NCBI GenBank assembly: GCA_033964015.1
Contig: CM066914.1
Coordinates: 8,423,831 to 8,487,830 of the forward strand
DNA length: 64,000 nt
DNA from: Scolanthus callimorphus
Taxonomy: Eukaryota > Cnidaria > Anthozoa > Actiniaria > Edwardsiidae
Direction of reading: 5' to 3'
The notes below the pieces were generated by a model. It saw only the letters and a program-made list of their open reading frames with translations. It made no database searches and was not told the origin of the DNA. Shown one piece after another: positions 36,901 to 46,132 of this stretch. The translations under genes were made by a program, and so were the position numbers. Each line of letters begins with the position of its first letter. Position 1 is the stretch's first letter.

Positions 36901-38807
36901 TCTGAACGGTTATGACGTACAAAGGCTTAATTGCCGGGCCACCACAATCCTGATGGGATGTAGTAGCGGAAAACTCATCGTAAGTATTAACCTGTGTCAG
37001 CCAAGTCGGAGAAAGCATCCATTTCCATCGGCTGATTTGGAGAATATAGAGCAATGTTCTCGATTGAATTTGGTAAATCAAATCTGAAACTTTGTTTTTA
37101 GATGTTTATTTAAAAAAATGTGTACACGTAATTCGTCTTCTAATATCGAACGAAAACAATAACAAAGGAGTGCCTGACAAGGCTCTTTGATAGCAAAATA
37201 TCATATTGTTATCGGTCGGAAAAATTCAAACTGACGCTCCTATTGCATTTATGCGCCATTGATGCTTATTCAGCAGTAGAATAGAGAATTCGTATCTGGA
37301 CGATTCTGTAAAGGGGTACTGTCATGGTCTGACATGATTTGGGGGTTATTTTAAGTAGCTTAAATGCCGTCAATTTCGCAAGAAATGAGCAAAATAATCG
37401 TCTACGTTTGTTAAATAACCTTTCAGCTGTTACATTCTAGGATTCTGAGTTGTTTATGTAGAACACTGGTCTTATTGCACCATTTTGTTGAAACAACCGT
37501 GACGGTGTATCTTTAATTTCTTACCATGTTAGGTGGAAGGTGATTGTGAGCCACGAGGCATGAGCATGAACTATCTACTGGCAGGCTGGTAAGTCTTATT
37601 AACACAAGTCTTATTAACAAAAATATGTCTTATGCATACCTTGTAAATCGGGGATTCGGATTGGACTGAACTGGAGCTCCGGACCGCCCGTTCACACGAC
37701 GCGATTTTCAGCTGCGATTTGAGGTGCGATTTCTGTGGCGATCATATCGCGTCGGTGTGAACGGCCGGCGATCTTATGGCGATTTCAGGCGTTCTGAACA
37801 TGTTCAAATTTCACTGCGATGCGGGTGCGATTTCTTCAGATTTCAACAAACGGAAATATCGCAGAGCCAAATCGCCGGCCGTTCACACCGCGCGATATGA
37901 CGTCGACGATCGCCGCAAAAATCGCACCTCAGATCGCAGCTAAGATCGCGCCGTGTGAACGGGCCTTAATGCACACCTCCTTACCATGTCTTGTCACCAT
38001 CTTATCCCACTAATCTTTAGACGAAAAAAACCTCCCTCTGTTAGTGTACCACTTACCTGAAAATTATTTCAACTGCGGCTTTTTTTTCAGAGAAAAGAAA
38101 TGGAATGTAGACTTCGAAATCTTCATATTTGTAGTTTAGCAAAATATTTGTGTTGCGGGCTGCCTGTGTTGCGGGCTGCCTGTGTCGCACACGCGCGCCA
38201 AAAATATCCGAAATTTAGGCGGGAAAATTTCAGCCAATCAGAAACATTCCTTCACAAAAGCACAGGAATCCCAATAAAAGGAGGCGATGAGCTGCTAGAC
38301 GCGCAAAGCAGTAGTATGGTATACACCCCATGAGACCAACATTTTGGGAGGAAAGGTAACATAATAGACCAAGTCGGCTAACGGTAATTACAACTTGTTG
38401 CCACCTAATTCAGAACATGTGATGATTCCTTTGGGTGGATACTTTTATTAGTTCTGCGCATACACTAGTGCACTCGAGTGAGAAAAATGTGTAATTGTAA
38501 CAACCACCCAATAAACTGGGTGGCAACAAGATGTAAACACCGTTAGCCGATTTGGTCTATTATAATTAAATGTGTCTGATTCAAGTGATCTTTCCTTCCC
38601 AGCCCTGCCATTTTAGCCAATCTCTGGGATGTAACCGATCGTGATATCGACCGCTTCACGGCAGCCCTTCTTCAAACCTGGCTTCAAAACAACGAGCACA
38701 AATCGCTAGCGCAAGTATTGTGTCAAGCTCGCAAGGCCTGCAAGTTGCAGTATCTTATTGGAGCAGCGCCTGTACTGTATGGCATGCCTTTGTATCTGAA
38801 AAGGTAG
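14177..38807 (+). CDS. ESPL1: Separase (ESPL1), caspase-like cysteine protease, 30 exons, about 2084 aa
   Basis: Separase cleaves the cohesin kleisin RAD21 at anaphase and is held inactive by securin and CDK1-cyclin B. Exons: 14177-14245, 14933-15128, 15374-16616, 17363-17627, 17885-18108, 18481-18591, 19040-19183, 19666-19909, 20480-20581, 20652-20735, 21149-21400, 21791-21947, 22204-22326, 22583-22766, 23157-24235, 24345-24555, 25322-25355, 25943-26111, 26331-26479, 27312-27476, 28393-28560, 28937-29035, 29121-29188, 29288-29342, 30189-30287, 35926-36032, 36099-36182, 36871-36979, 37533-37588, 38603-38807. Every junction keeps phase; the sum is 6255 nt. The N-terminal two thirds is a helical TPR-like superhelix, then a Lys/Arg-rich acidic linker (exon 15), then the C50 protease domain. 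His1966 (LGHGNG) and Cys1992 (MGCSSG) are 26 residues apart, as in vertebrate separases. LPWESIP and NLWDVTDRDIDRF are family hallmarks. Short introns could hide small exon errors. Confidence 0.95.
15374..16616 (+). CDS. ESPL1: Separase exon 3, large N-terminal helical exon
   Basis: The longest separase exon (414 codons). It opens at TTTTTGCAG with VAKILNMVFTLENGK and closes at AACAG/GTATTT. It encodes alpha-helical, leucine-rich sequence without catalytic motifs, consistent with the TPR/ARM-like superhelix that binds securin along its length. An ATG-initiated reading frame starts earlier, at 15232, but that stretch is intron: it lacks a link to exon 2, whose phase-1 donor fits the acceptor at 15373. 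Confidence 0.9.
16920..17179. mobile_element. MITE-like element in separase intron 3, about 60-bp inverted ends
   Basis: Left end CAATAGTCCAGTTTTGAATT, right end complementary (GAGAATTTGAAAAGGGACCA). Inner arms include GCATAAATACAGTGGGAGCC and its complement. A single arm of the same family is at 37248-37313. Confidence 0.75.
22803..22968. repeat. Fold-back repeat with GCGCGC arms, copy 1
   Basis: Ends GGATGATTCCCGCTTTAA and TTATAGCTAGAATCGTCC; interior GCGCGCGCTGCTTGTCGG. It is related to 26574-26670. It lies in separase intron 14. Confidence 0.6.
23157..24235 (+). CDS. ESPL1: Separase exon 15, helical repeats and charged disordered linker
   Basis: Begins ALEFMISLAEIKLHMGQ after TCTTACAG and ends DCK/G at GTAAGC. 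Two basic stretches are visible: NKRGKSKGKASKGRKA in the first half, and KKTRKGRGRSAKTVKSK then RTRGRRRGKKKEEK near the end, each bordered by acidic residues. Vertebrate separase carries its phosphorylation and self-cleavage sites in the equivalent unstructured region. I cannot assign a precise self-cleavage site here. Confidence 0.88.
24599..24773. mobile_element. MITE-like element in separase intron 16
   Basis: Outer ends GGCTCAATTTCCAGCCGT and ACGGCTGGAAACCGTGCC; inner arms AACGAAGCCGCGCACCAAA and the complement TTTGGTGCGCGGCTTCGTT are perfect over 19 bases. Confidence 0.75.
25626..25852. mobile_element. TTAA-flanked MITE, copy 1 (separase intron 17)
   Basis: Bounded by TTAA on both sides (25622-25625 and 25853-25856). 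Ends AGAGCCCGTTTCAGCC and GGCTGACACAGGCTCT are inverted. The interior matches 52073-52284 and 36991-37186 (GAGAACATTGCTCTATATTC, GTTATTGTTTTCGTTCGATA). A TTAA target duplication is typical of piggyBac-type transposition. Confidence 0.75.
26574..26670. repeat. Fold-back repeat with GCGCGC arms, copy 2
   Basis: Left arm GACGATTCCAGCTATAACGC and right arm GCTTATAGCTGGAATCGTC are nearly perfect complements, with GCGCGCGC tracts inside. It is 97 bp, in separase intron 19. Confidence 0.75.
26716..27089. mobile_element. Long fold-back element in separase intron 19
   Basis: Arms of roughly 95-105 bp: left TACTACGGAATTCACCGAAC, right ending GGTGAATTCCGTAGTA. Inside the arms AACGTCTACGATTCTGCC and CCTTTCTCCACGGGC are matched by complements. 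It has no coding content. Confidence 0.7.
27540..28330. repeat. Composite of nested fold-back repeats in separase intron 20
   Basis: Several palindromes lie together. 27961-28063 has ends CAATTATTCCTCGAGCCC and GGGCGAGAGGAATAATTG with an inner arm GAGTCAATAGCCCA. 28166-28202 is a perfect palindrome. The phrase TTTTTCGACTTCGTCTCGGT occurs twice, at about 27930 and 28252, once on each side. A further arm GAGTCAATAGACAGTAAACG lies near 27549. This looks like repeated insertion of elements into one another. Confidence 0.65.
28601..28622 (+). repeat. C homopolymer run
   Basis: About 17 C residues lie in separase intron 21, just downstream of the exon 21 donor. Reading frames crossing it are not coding. 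Confidence 0.7.
29752..30038. repeat. Related fold-back element in separase intron 24
   Basis: Ends GCTGTTCCATTTCATATCCC and TTTTGGAACAGC are inverted. The interior has four GGAATTTCCACAGGGGT-like phrases or their complements, so it appears to be a different subfamily of the same palindromic repeat. Confidence 0.6.
30630..30985 (+). repeat. Polypurine tract (GGA/GAA rich)
   Basis: About 350 bases are almost purely A and G on the plus strand, with GAGGAGG and GAAGAGG motifs. It could form triplex (H-DNA). Open frames here on the complementary strand (Ser/Leu/Phe-rich) are composition artefacts. It lies in separase intron 25. Confidence 0.8.
31171..32271 (-). CDS. Intronless class A (rhodopsin-like) GPCR, 366 aa, nested in a separase intron
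   Basis: A seven-helix receptor at the plasma membrane that would couple a ligand to G proteins. Two N-glycosylation sequons (NYT at 7, NST at 10) precede helix 1, which contains the conserved Asn in ENALVLL. Helix 2 has FSLAASDLGVG. The helix 3 end reads ERHLSIHLHLRY, with ERH in place of DRY. Helix 4 has the conserved Trp (LLWLAALLG). Helix 6 reads CYLPMFG, with Tyr replacing the usual Trp of CWLP. Helix 7 ends SALNPAIYCWR (NPxxY). A short basic tail follows. The 12-residue spacing after ERH resembles melanocortin/adenosine-type receptors, but the ligand cannot be assigned. The whole gene is one exon on the strand opposite to separase, inside its 5.6-kb intron 25. Confidence 0.92.
   Translation of the reverse strand: MSKAAMNYTNSTTTYCLFTETVLHHVSQVYHAQLALCVMNSLLAVITTCENALVLLTLWRTPSLHNIPNCFLFSLAASDLGVGLLAQPLNVAYNAMVLRLHELRIQGQETINGYEYVCIIGMLKGSSEIYFTTVTLMSLMGISVERHLSIHLHLRYKQFVTFQKVVRVIILLWLAALLGTTLSFTYMYVYPPKYAIISTAATTLCFISLSLLVVIITNARLVNILKYHASVHAPSTHSQRDLANYRRSAGLLFAFVILFMICYLPMFGVLITRSVLGVTAGVNIAYEAAATLIFCTSALNPAIYCWRLSDVRQAMIDNIRYVYRLRKGRVQGVENNVEITFYSVRRQTGDRGTVQGAQNNVEMTVN
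33096..33345. repeat. Tandem duplication, 129-bp period, two copies
   Basis: Copies 33096-33216 and 33225-33345 begin TTCCTGTATTTGATATTGCA and differ at about one base (GTCATAATG versus GTTATAATG). The 8-base link and the flank both contain TTTTTTCAG, so duplication between short homologies is likely. Confidence 0.85.
34017..34040 (+). repeat. T run followed by G run
   Basis: A stretch of T (from about 34000) passes directly into about 17 G, then a GGGCGGGCGAGGGGG patch. It is a simple-sequence block with G-quadruplex potential in separase intron 25. Confidence 0.6.
34200..34390 (+). mobile_element. tRNA-derived SINE-like element with internal pol III boxes and a hairpin
   Basis: A-box-like TGGCCGAATTGG at about 34203 and B-box-like GGTTCGGAACC at about 34247 are about 44 bases apart, the tRNA spacing. 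The segment between could fold as a degenerate tRNA but lacks a convincing acceptor stem. It is followed by an inverted repeat of about 33 bp at 34306-34388: GGTTTCTTTCTGTCAGTCTT facing AGACTTACAGAAAGAAACC. It is a SINE or tRNA pseudogene head; functional transcription is not shown. Confidence 0.55.
34598..35890 (+). repeat. Minisatellite, 37-bp unit, about 35 copies
   Basis: The unit is GGTGATAGTGGTGAGAGG followed by GGGTGACGTTGACAAGGCT. Three main end-variants occur: GTTGACAAGGCT, GTCGACAAGACT and GTTGAAAAGGCT. Unit 20 has a 1-base deletion. Units 7-17 and 18-28 repeat the same series of variants, so 11 units (407 bp) were duplicated as a block. The complement has no stop in any frame of the unit and 37 is not a multiple of 3, so long His/Pro/Ser-rich frames appear in all three phases; these are not genes. 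The array ends 36 bases before separase exon 26. Confidence 0.97.
36871..36979 (+). CDS. ESPL1: Separase exon 28, catalytic His and Cys
   Basis: This single 109-base exon holds both members of the catalytic dyad: YLGHGNGRSFLNG (His) and ATTILMGCSSGKLI (Cys). It is bordered by CCTGACAG and GTAAGTATTAA. A TTAA-flanked MITE begins a few bases inside the following intron. Confidence 0.95.
36991..37186. mobile_element. TTAA-flanked MITE, copy 2, next to the catalytic exon donor
   Basis: Starts CCTGTGTCAGCC directly after TTAA (36987-36990); AGAG of the terminus is missing. Ends GACAAGGCTCT before TTGA. It lies in separase intron 28, 11 bases after the end of exon 28. An internal piece near the left end present in the 52-kb copy is deleted. 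Confidence 0.7.
37686..37964. mobile_element. MITE-like element, 279 bp, in separase intron 29
   Basis: Ends GCCCGTTCACACGACGCGAT and its complement ending GCCGTGTGAACGGGC. The interior has further GCGATTT/AAATCGC and GCCGGCCGTTCACACC inverted phrases around 37760-37900. No target duplication was recognised. Confidence 0.8.
38361..38563. mobile_element. MITE-like element, 203 bp, in separase intron 29
   Basis: Perfect or near-perfect inverted ends ATAATAGACCAAGTCGGCTA and TAGCCGATTTGGTCTATTAT; inner arms around CACCCAATAAACTGGGTGG. The terminal TAATAGACC resembles the end of the element at 2571. Confidence 0.8.
38603..38807 (+). CDS. ESPL1: Separase last exon (main model)
   Basis: Begins CPAILANLWDVTDRDIDRFT after TTCCCAG and ends GAAPVLYGMPLYLKR then TAG. 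The stop sits in AAAAG/GTAGCA, which could also be a splice donor. An alternative final exon at 39493-39559 fits the frame and is listed separately. Confidence 0.9.
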
Positions 38808-39242
38808 CACGTGATCCGTTACACAAATGCTGAACTTTTTGGGATAACTGTGTGCGCGTATCATGTGATCACCACGTGGGATGCCCGCGCATGAACTTCA
38901 CCTTTCCACGCAGGTAACCTCATTAAGGAATACGCCTCATAGCGTGATGATGCGGCTTATGCGCCGTAAATCGGGAATTCGGGATGGAATGAACTGGACC
39001 GGACTGAATTAAGGTCTTATGCATGGACATCTGGGCTGGTCATGACTTTTTATTAGCTTCTTCATCCAGGATCCCTAAAACAGGGGAAACATTAGACGAA
39101 CAAAATTCTTAAACAATGTTTGATCTCAATTTTATTATGACTACTATTTATTGCCCAATCACGGAATTAGAATAAATGGTGACCACTAAGACACGGTTGA
39201 GTCGGTTCAGTATACGTCATAACATGTTCAAGATGCTGTACT

Positions 39243-39362
39243 CTCTGGTGTGAATTCCAGGTCTCCTGCACGCCCCCGGAAAAAAATGCACGTTCTCCAA
39301 CCCTGTGGAAATTCCAGGGCCAAAACAAACGCCCCTGTGGAAATTCCCGCTTCAGGAAGAAA
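39243..39362. repeat. Partial GGAATTTCC-family repeat
   Basis: Contains TGAATTCCAGGTCTCCTG, CCCTGTGGAAATTCCAGG and CCCCTGTGGAAATTCCC; compare 23020-23070 and 29752-30038. The ends are not defined. It lies within the possible last separase intron. Confidence 0.5.
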
Positions 39363-39492
39363 TAAAATTGAATGGAACAACACATTTCTACGATTATTCT
39401 GGAATATGGGTATTCCGGTAATTTATAGTGTATAATTCAAAAATTGTATTTCATTGTTATAGGAAAATATATGTTCCATTTTGTTGTCGCAG

Positions 39493-39559
39493 GGTTACCT
39501 CTAGTGGAACCTTCTTCAACGAACTTCCGCAGCTCGAGAAAAGTTTAATCAAAGTTTAA
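39493..39559 (+). CDS. ESPL1: Possible alternative separase terminal exon
   Basis: If AAAAG at 38799-38803 is a donor (GTAGCACG), the acceptor TTTTGTTGTCGCAG/G at 39492 restores frame. It adds VTSSGTFFNELPQLEKSLI plus KV before TAA. The phase fits exactly and the peptide is not low-complexity, but the frame match alone has a one-in-three chance. Vertebrate separases end close to the first stop, which favours the shorter form. Confidence 0.4.
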
Positions 39560-42500
39560 CACTTCTCACGAATATCCAGCAAGTTGCTCTCTGGTTGGCT
39601 ATTCCATGCAAAAGCATAGTTGCTCCACATGACTCTGCCTTCGCCTTATGCGCTAGAGAAGAACATTCTTTGGAGTATACAAATACTATCGAAGATCGGT
39701 AAAGATTACATTTTTATCCCAAAATTCCAGTTGTCCCTCGTTTCAGATGTACCGAGATAGGTATACTTGTGAATACCGTGGGAAAGGGCAACACAATCTC
39801 AGCAAAGATAAACCACTTTTTAAACTTTGAAAAAGTTTGTTTATTTTAGAGATTATAAAAATACGTTATCTAGTTTACGAGCGTTCATCCAATTATCAAG
39901 TGGAGTAGGTACTGTTCTTATAACAAGATTACCGTCTACCTTATCATGCAACCTCAACTTCAAAAATTTGTTTCACTTTATTTTGCTACTTTCCCTATCG
40001 TCGCTGAATTCTAATGTTAACTTCTCTTAAAATCGTTCTAAAATATTGTCAAAAATTACTCTGAGCAACTGGTCTGGAGAGAGAAGTGTGTTTTTCGAAC
40101 TAAAAATAGCATAAGAATTTCGTGTTGTTTTCCAGAATTTTGAAAGTGGTTAGAACTTTACGACGCGGTAATACACTTTCATCTGAACGTGCAGATTAAT
40201 TGGTTAGTGCGATAAACACGACGTATGAAAAATATCAGAAGGAATCTCTAGGGCGTGCTATCACGTCCCGGCCCTCTTCTTTCTTGGCCACTCTTCCTCC
40301 CTAGCACGTCTTTGTATTTTTAGTTTGGCGATGTTGTTCCGATTTCGGAATCAAAACAAATCGAAAAAGGATGTCGTGTCGAACAAATCGAAAGTTGTCG
40401 ATTTTGCTCATTGGAGTTAGAAAGTTTGGAAAAGTTGATTTCCGAACCAATCGAAATGAGTCGTTTGATTTGGTTCTACTGGTGAGCGTTCGATTAACTA
40501 CAATATCTCCAGGCAGATAATATCGTGAGGAATTTCTCCGGCAAAGTTTGAGAACTTCTAGAACGTCTAGCCCTAGTTTAGCATAAACATTTCCCGGAAG
40601 CGACGCAAAGGCGTCATGTCTCTGTGGTAATTTAGCAAAACCACAGCATTTAGAAATATCGTCAGGTCATATATACACAACATTCCTCCTACGCATTCTT
40701 GAACGAATTGAGCCATTTCCCTTTTGTATTTCAGCTTGTTAGTTTAAATGCAGTCGATTGTTTCCTCTATCGACAGCTCGATATTACCCGCAAATCGTAC
40801 AGATCGCGGCGGAAATTTCCATCTCTTTACTTACTACGGGTTACAATCTCAGACTCTGAAAACTTGCCACGAAATTGTTGGCCTCAATTAAAATACAAAG
40901 GACTAGCTAGAGCACGATAACGCCACTGTTCTTCGTTGAGCCATTTGTCCTTTGAGTAGCAGCATGTCGTGCCAAGGTATAAGTTGCGCCGACCATCGGA
41001 AGAAATTACTTTGCCTGTGAGACATTGTCAAGTGATAACAGGTCTGAATCACTAGGATGTTTGTTTTTCTCTTCTTATAACAAATATAAACAAATATTTT
41101 TATGCGGCGATGCAGCTTAGGACATAGTATAACTAAACAGTGATTTAAAGATTAGAATTTGCACTGTTTACTCTCGAAGCTTTTGTACTTGCAGTTCATG
41201 TGGTTTGGTATTTTCACCAAGAAACGTGCATCGTGCATCGAAAAGGTCTCTTGAGAACACAATGTTACGAGTTGGTTCCTTGTTTAATATAGCTATGATT
41301 GTAAGGAAAATAATGTATCTGTTTTGCGTCTGTAATTCAAGCCGTTTTGTCATCAGGGTAGTTTGCTAAGTGAACGCACATTATCACCTGATTGATAGCA
41401 CTAATTGTTCCACTTAACACTTATCAAAAAGGGAATCACGCCGCGCAAAAAGACGAACACTGTAAAGAACTCAACTGAGGTCGCGCTTTGTAAAGAAGTC
41501 CTGTCTGATGCCCGGGGAATGAATTAACCACGTGTAGTTTGCGCCAGGGAGCGTCCGTGTCAAACGAGGATTAGAACACGTCGGGGAGGGGGTGTTATCT
41601 AGTGTGGAATCAGGGCTGAGGCACGCGTCGGTAGGTGTTTCACTGCGTCCGATCAACTGTTCCGAGGTCACCACGTGCATATATGGATTCGATTTCACGC
41701 GTCCATTGTACAACACAAAATTAACCCATGAAACACTTGTACCATATTTCTTTATTCCACCTCTATGTATTATATACAAATCACGCATTTTTAAGATTAC
41801 AACTCTAACATTGCACCGGCGTTAAACCGGAGGCATTTCTCATACACTCTGTCACTCTACGTACAGCTCTTCAAAACTTGTCGTTGAAAAGCAAACAACT
41901 TCATTCTTAATTACAAAATGATATAGCTATTGTTATTCTTAGTCTGAAAAACCTATTATTATTTCTCTACTTAACTAACTAAACAAACAGGCATTATTGA
42001 AAATGACCACTAAATGTAATTGCTATAAAAACACAACTAAACTAATATGCCATAGTTGCAATATGCATTACAGGGCATAGTGGTATTAGACTTATCCTAC
42101 TGTAGTGTCTCATTTTGACATTCGTAATTATATGGAATTTACTGCAGTGCGCCTATAAACTGCAAGCCATTACAGCAAAGTGGAGACAGGAACGTAGAGC
42201 TGCCTTAGGAGGTTAATCAGAAATTTGAATCATTGAATTAGCAAAAGCGCGACACGGTTATAGTTTCCGCGAGCCTCTGACCTACACGCGGTTCATAAAG
42301 AATGACCAGTTATTTGTTATTTCAGTCGAGTTGCCTCCTATCCCTTATGAGGAACACATTATATGACATCTTGCCATTATTCTTAAGGATCTCATCCAGC
42401 TTCTGTAGCTGTAATCTCCAAACTTTGCTGTTATCTACTTGGTTAAACCATACAAGTATCATGCATTCACGGAATGCCCTATTGTCAGTCACCCTTTCAG

Positions 42501-42801
42501 GGAAACGTACTTCAAAGATCATTTGAATATAAGCTGTCCTCTGCTATTTACAAGAGTTAAGATACCGTCTTTTTTAACTGGTTCTCTTTTGCATTGGAGA
42601 AAAGCGGCAAAGTCAAAATCCCAATACTCGCTCACCATAATCTGATTTGCCGATACAGCTCGTCCGTGCGGTTTTTGTTCGCTGCTGCTATTAATTAGAC
42701 TACAGGGATATTCCCTTTGTGCCAATGTCGATCTCCGCTGCGCATTTTCGCGGCCGGAAAGGTCCTGGCGACTTTTTTACTTTTAAGAAACCATCGAGGA
42801 T
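39560..42801. other. Gene-poor spacer after separase
   Basis: I see no supported gene. Short open frames exist but have no recognisable motif and no splice-linked partners. The DNA is AT-rich without obvious long repeats. Confidence 0.5.
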
Positions 42802-43408
42802 TTAGAACTCTGCGTCCCAGAAGAGATCTTGCACGTCAAAATCTGCATATGGAATAAATAAAGTTTCTTTTAGGATATACAAATGCGTCCGTGAATATAA
42901 TCTGAGCAATGTCTTATCTATCATACGAACCAGTAGTATAGCGCGAGCTATTTCCTGTGATATTTTGCAAACGAAGCTTTAATTTCCATTGTTGCCAATA
43001 CCGCGGGAAACGGATATAGTTTATTACCAACTTACCTAAGCACTCTGGGAGCTCGTCCAAGCCGAAGTCTGACAAACTAAAGTCCGACTCAAAATCGTCC
43101 AAGTCATCTAGGCTCGCGCTGCTCGCGTCACTTATAGACGCAGGCTTCTCAGTAGACTGTACTATCTCCGTCATGTGCTCTATGTAGAGAGCTGCTAACC
43201 TCACTGTCTCCGTCTTAGAAGGCTTCTTCTCGTTCGGGAATAAAGGGATAAGTCCTCGTAGTTGTTCGATGTACGCGTTAATGATTTGCACTCTATGACG
43301 CTCTCGTGTATTGGCTAATCTCCTCTGCCTACTGATCCCCGTCAGCCTTGGCCCTCGTCTCTTGGTCGGCTTCTTCTTCGGTTTCTGCTGCAGCGATTGC
43401 ACTTTCAT
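42802..43408 (-). CDS. Group A bHLH transcription factor, gene 1 (137 aa, two exons)
   Basis: Exon 1 is 43408-43036 (donor TTAG/GTAAGT); exon 2 is 42842-42802 (acceptor CATATGCAG). Joined through GAT they give 137 residues ending FDVQDLFWDAEF. The N-terminus is Lys-rich (KPKKKPTKRRGPRLTG), then the basic region QRRLANTRERHRV at about residues 28-40 with the E-box-contacting RER, helix 1, loop NEKKPSKTET and helix 2 VRLAALYIEHMTEIV, ending by about residue 86. The acidic aromatic tail (DDFESDFSLSDFGLDEL) could be an activation region. The protein is nuclear and would bind E-boxes, normally as a dimer with an E protein. It resembles paraxis/twist-type group A factors, but I cannot assign an orthologue. 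It is related to the genes at 50.4 and 56.5 kb. Reading through the donor would give a 164-residue product, which I consider less likely. Confidence 0.88.
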
Positions 43409-46132
43409 GTTTGCGCGCGGGATGTTTACTCAATACTGGAAAGATGACAGTAGATTGGGCTGACTACATACACCGACCGCCCATGAGGGTCTCACTCGAC
43501 TCGCCGAGATCAGGTTTCTCGTGTTCACTTGTCATTTTAAAACCAATCACATCATCGACACGCTTTATCGGAAATCGAGCTGAACGGTGTTTTTTTTTTA
43601 TTTAGCTTGTAGCCGATAATAGAGCTGGCTATTTTTACCCTCTTTCCGATGTCCTAGAAACGCCGGTGTCTTTAAACCGCAAATTCTAACTATCTCTCAA
43701 ACTCATTTATCAGATAAGATACCAAATAGTTTCAGTATATTCAGCTACTGTGTGGCCTAGTCATACTCTTTACAAGCAGAATCGTGGCAGGAAAATTCAG
43801 ATTTCAGCGCATTTTTTCTCCGTGTATCATTCCTAGTTAGGTGTGTCCCACAGATCGGTCCATTGCCAAGTTATTGTTACGAGGAATTTATCTAGATACT
43901 GATAGCGACGAATTGACAATTTCAAAGGACGTGCACATTCTTTTGAAATTGTCTTCTACTGTTCTTTTTTAAATCGTAGATAAAAAGTTAAAATCGATCA
44001 AATCTATAACATGCTTGCCAACTGTAGTATACATCGTTGGGTTGGAATCAAAACTACGCCATAAGAATAACACATTTATTTTTGAAGTTTGTTGTTCAGT
44101 CACAGGAATACGACTGTTTTTCTTGAAAATGGAGATCCAAGCTGTTACCCCGAGTACGTTCAGATCTCCATCACTTTGTTACTTGGATACACCTTGTATA
44201 TAACAATATTAATTTGTATCGCGCAGCTCTGCGACAGGCTATTTCAAGGCTAACATCCCTCAAAGACCGCCTTATCCCATTTGTCTCATCGTTTCTTCGT
44301 AACTTATCCAAAGACAGGGTAAAGCTAAAAATTAAATCTAGTATTTTTTAATCTAGTATTTTTATTTGGAGGAAATTTTCAGTTGGCAAAAGGCTTCCAG
44401 TACATTGGCGGGATTTACTTGAAATCCACATTCCACGTCCTATTTCGATTCCTGACAGGTCATTGGTAGTTAAACATATCCGCACTAACAGTTCACTAAC
44501 AGTAATTTTCGTACAAGGTGCTTGTATGTTTTCGCAATCAAACTATATTGAGCGGTGACTGTCATTCTCTTGTATTTTCGTTGCTACGGTGTAGTCATCT
44601 TTGTATTGTAATGTTTTCGAAAATATTTCATAAAGTGCATTGTTCGATTTTTATATCCCCAAATAATGGCTCTACCATGTGAGATGTAAGATGAGAATTT
44701 CTAAGGCGTGACAATTAAGTGCCAAGTACATGGAATTGTTTTAAAATGGCAAGTGTGGATTTACTAAAATTTCCCCCCTCACATTAACAGTAGAATTGCC
44801 TTCCTCGTCCTTACTAGTTACCGCGTGACTTTCACCAGCAGTCTCTTATGTGCCACATGTAACTTCAAACACCAATTCTAATCATGATACCTCTTCACCT
44901 CTTGCTGTAGTTTATTAAACCTTAATTAAACAGGCGCTTATCCAACCAGTGATCAGGGCTATTATGCACTATCACCTCGCTTGTTACCATGGCTGGCCGA
45001 CTATAGTGAGCTAAGACCAGTAACATAAGAATAATGGACTATTGTATATGAATGTAACGCTACCCGACCGCGCGCAAGTTGATTCATCTGTTGTTATTTC
45101 TCTAGATAATCCCCTTTGCATCCCTCGCTCTATATCTGCGAGTGTTTGCTAATAGTTTCTTTAGAGGAGGCCAATCTTCTTACAGGTGTAACTCTAAGAG
45201 GTAGCATTTCCTGATAGAGTTAAACCTCGATGCGGAAATCCCTTGAGCTTTGATGTGTTTGGGAGTGTAATCCCCGCTTGCCGGTCGCGTGCCCAGCCCG
45301 TCAGTTCAATTATGCGAGGTGAGGCACCTCTTGGGCAATCTGCAAACAATCCAGTGCTTCAAACAGTTATTGCGCACAGTTTACGAACAACTGTTTTTGA
45401 AAGTGTTTAGCGCAATATGGGTTGCGTAGCTGTGTAATGCGCTTTGATATACTGCCTTGCTTTTTGCTAAATACCTTCTTACAAGAATGTCCATGTATAT
45501 AAGTAACTTGCGTTTAGGGATGTTATTGTTTTTCATGTGTTGTGCAACTGAGAGAGCTTTCCTATGATTGACGCTTCTTGATAAAGAAATATTGCAATCC
45601 CTGAATTCAGATTTCTAAAGAAGTTTTTTTTTCCTTTGTATCGCTATACATGCGCTCCAGTTTAATGTTTAGAATTCTGTATCGCCTGACACTCCCATAG
45701 CATTAGAAAACAAACAGAACAAACAACAAAGAAAGTGAAAGTCTGTTTGATTCACCTGCAGTGAATGTCGTCTCGCATGGACGATCGAGCGATCAAGTTT
45801 GGACTTAGCAATGACCCCGTGAAAGTATATCGATCTACAGTCAATTGCGTATTATACTCATTACTTTTGGTCTTTAAATCCATGTGGACCTGTGCATCTA
45901 TACTTCTAATAGTTGCGCACGTGAAATAAAGAGGTATGTCTTAGCGCGCTGCAGGGATTGATTCAATACTCTCTACGTTGGTTCAAAAAACCGGAATTGC
46001 AACATGTCCACCATGCAATGAACATGGGTTTATAAAGCACCCAGTTTATTAATCAATGAACATCTCATTGTTCTTGTAATCATAATCATATTATGTTGCT
46101 TTATATCAAACAGATTTCCTTTATTAAAAAAT

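Noticed and set aside
41471..41788. 105-residue open frame on the minus strand
   Set aside because: No motif, no splice partner and biased composition; length is within chance in this much sequence.
44230..44480. Possible decayed reverse-transcriptase-type coding sequence
   Set aside because: Only weak resemblance with several frame breaks; not enough to name a family.
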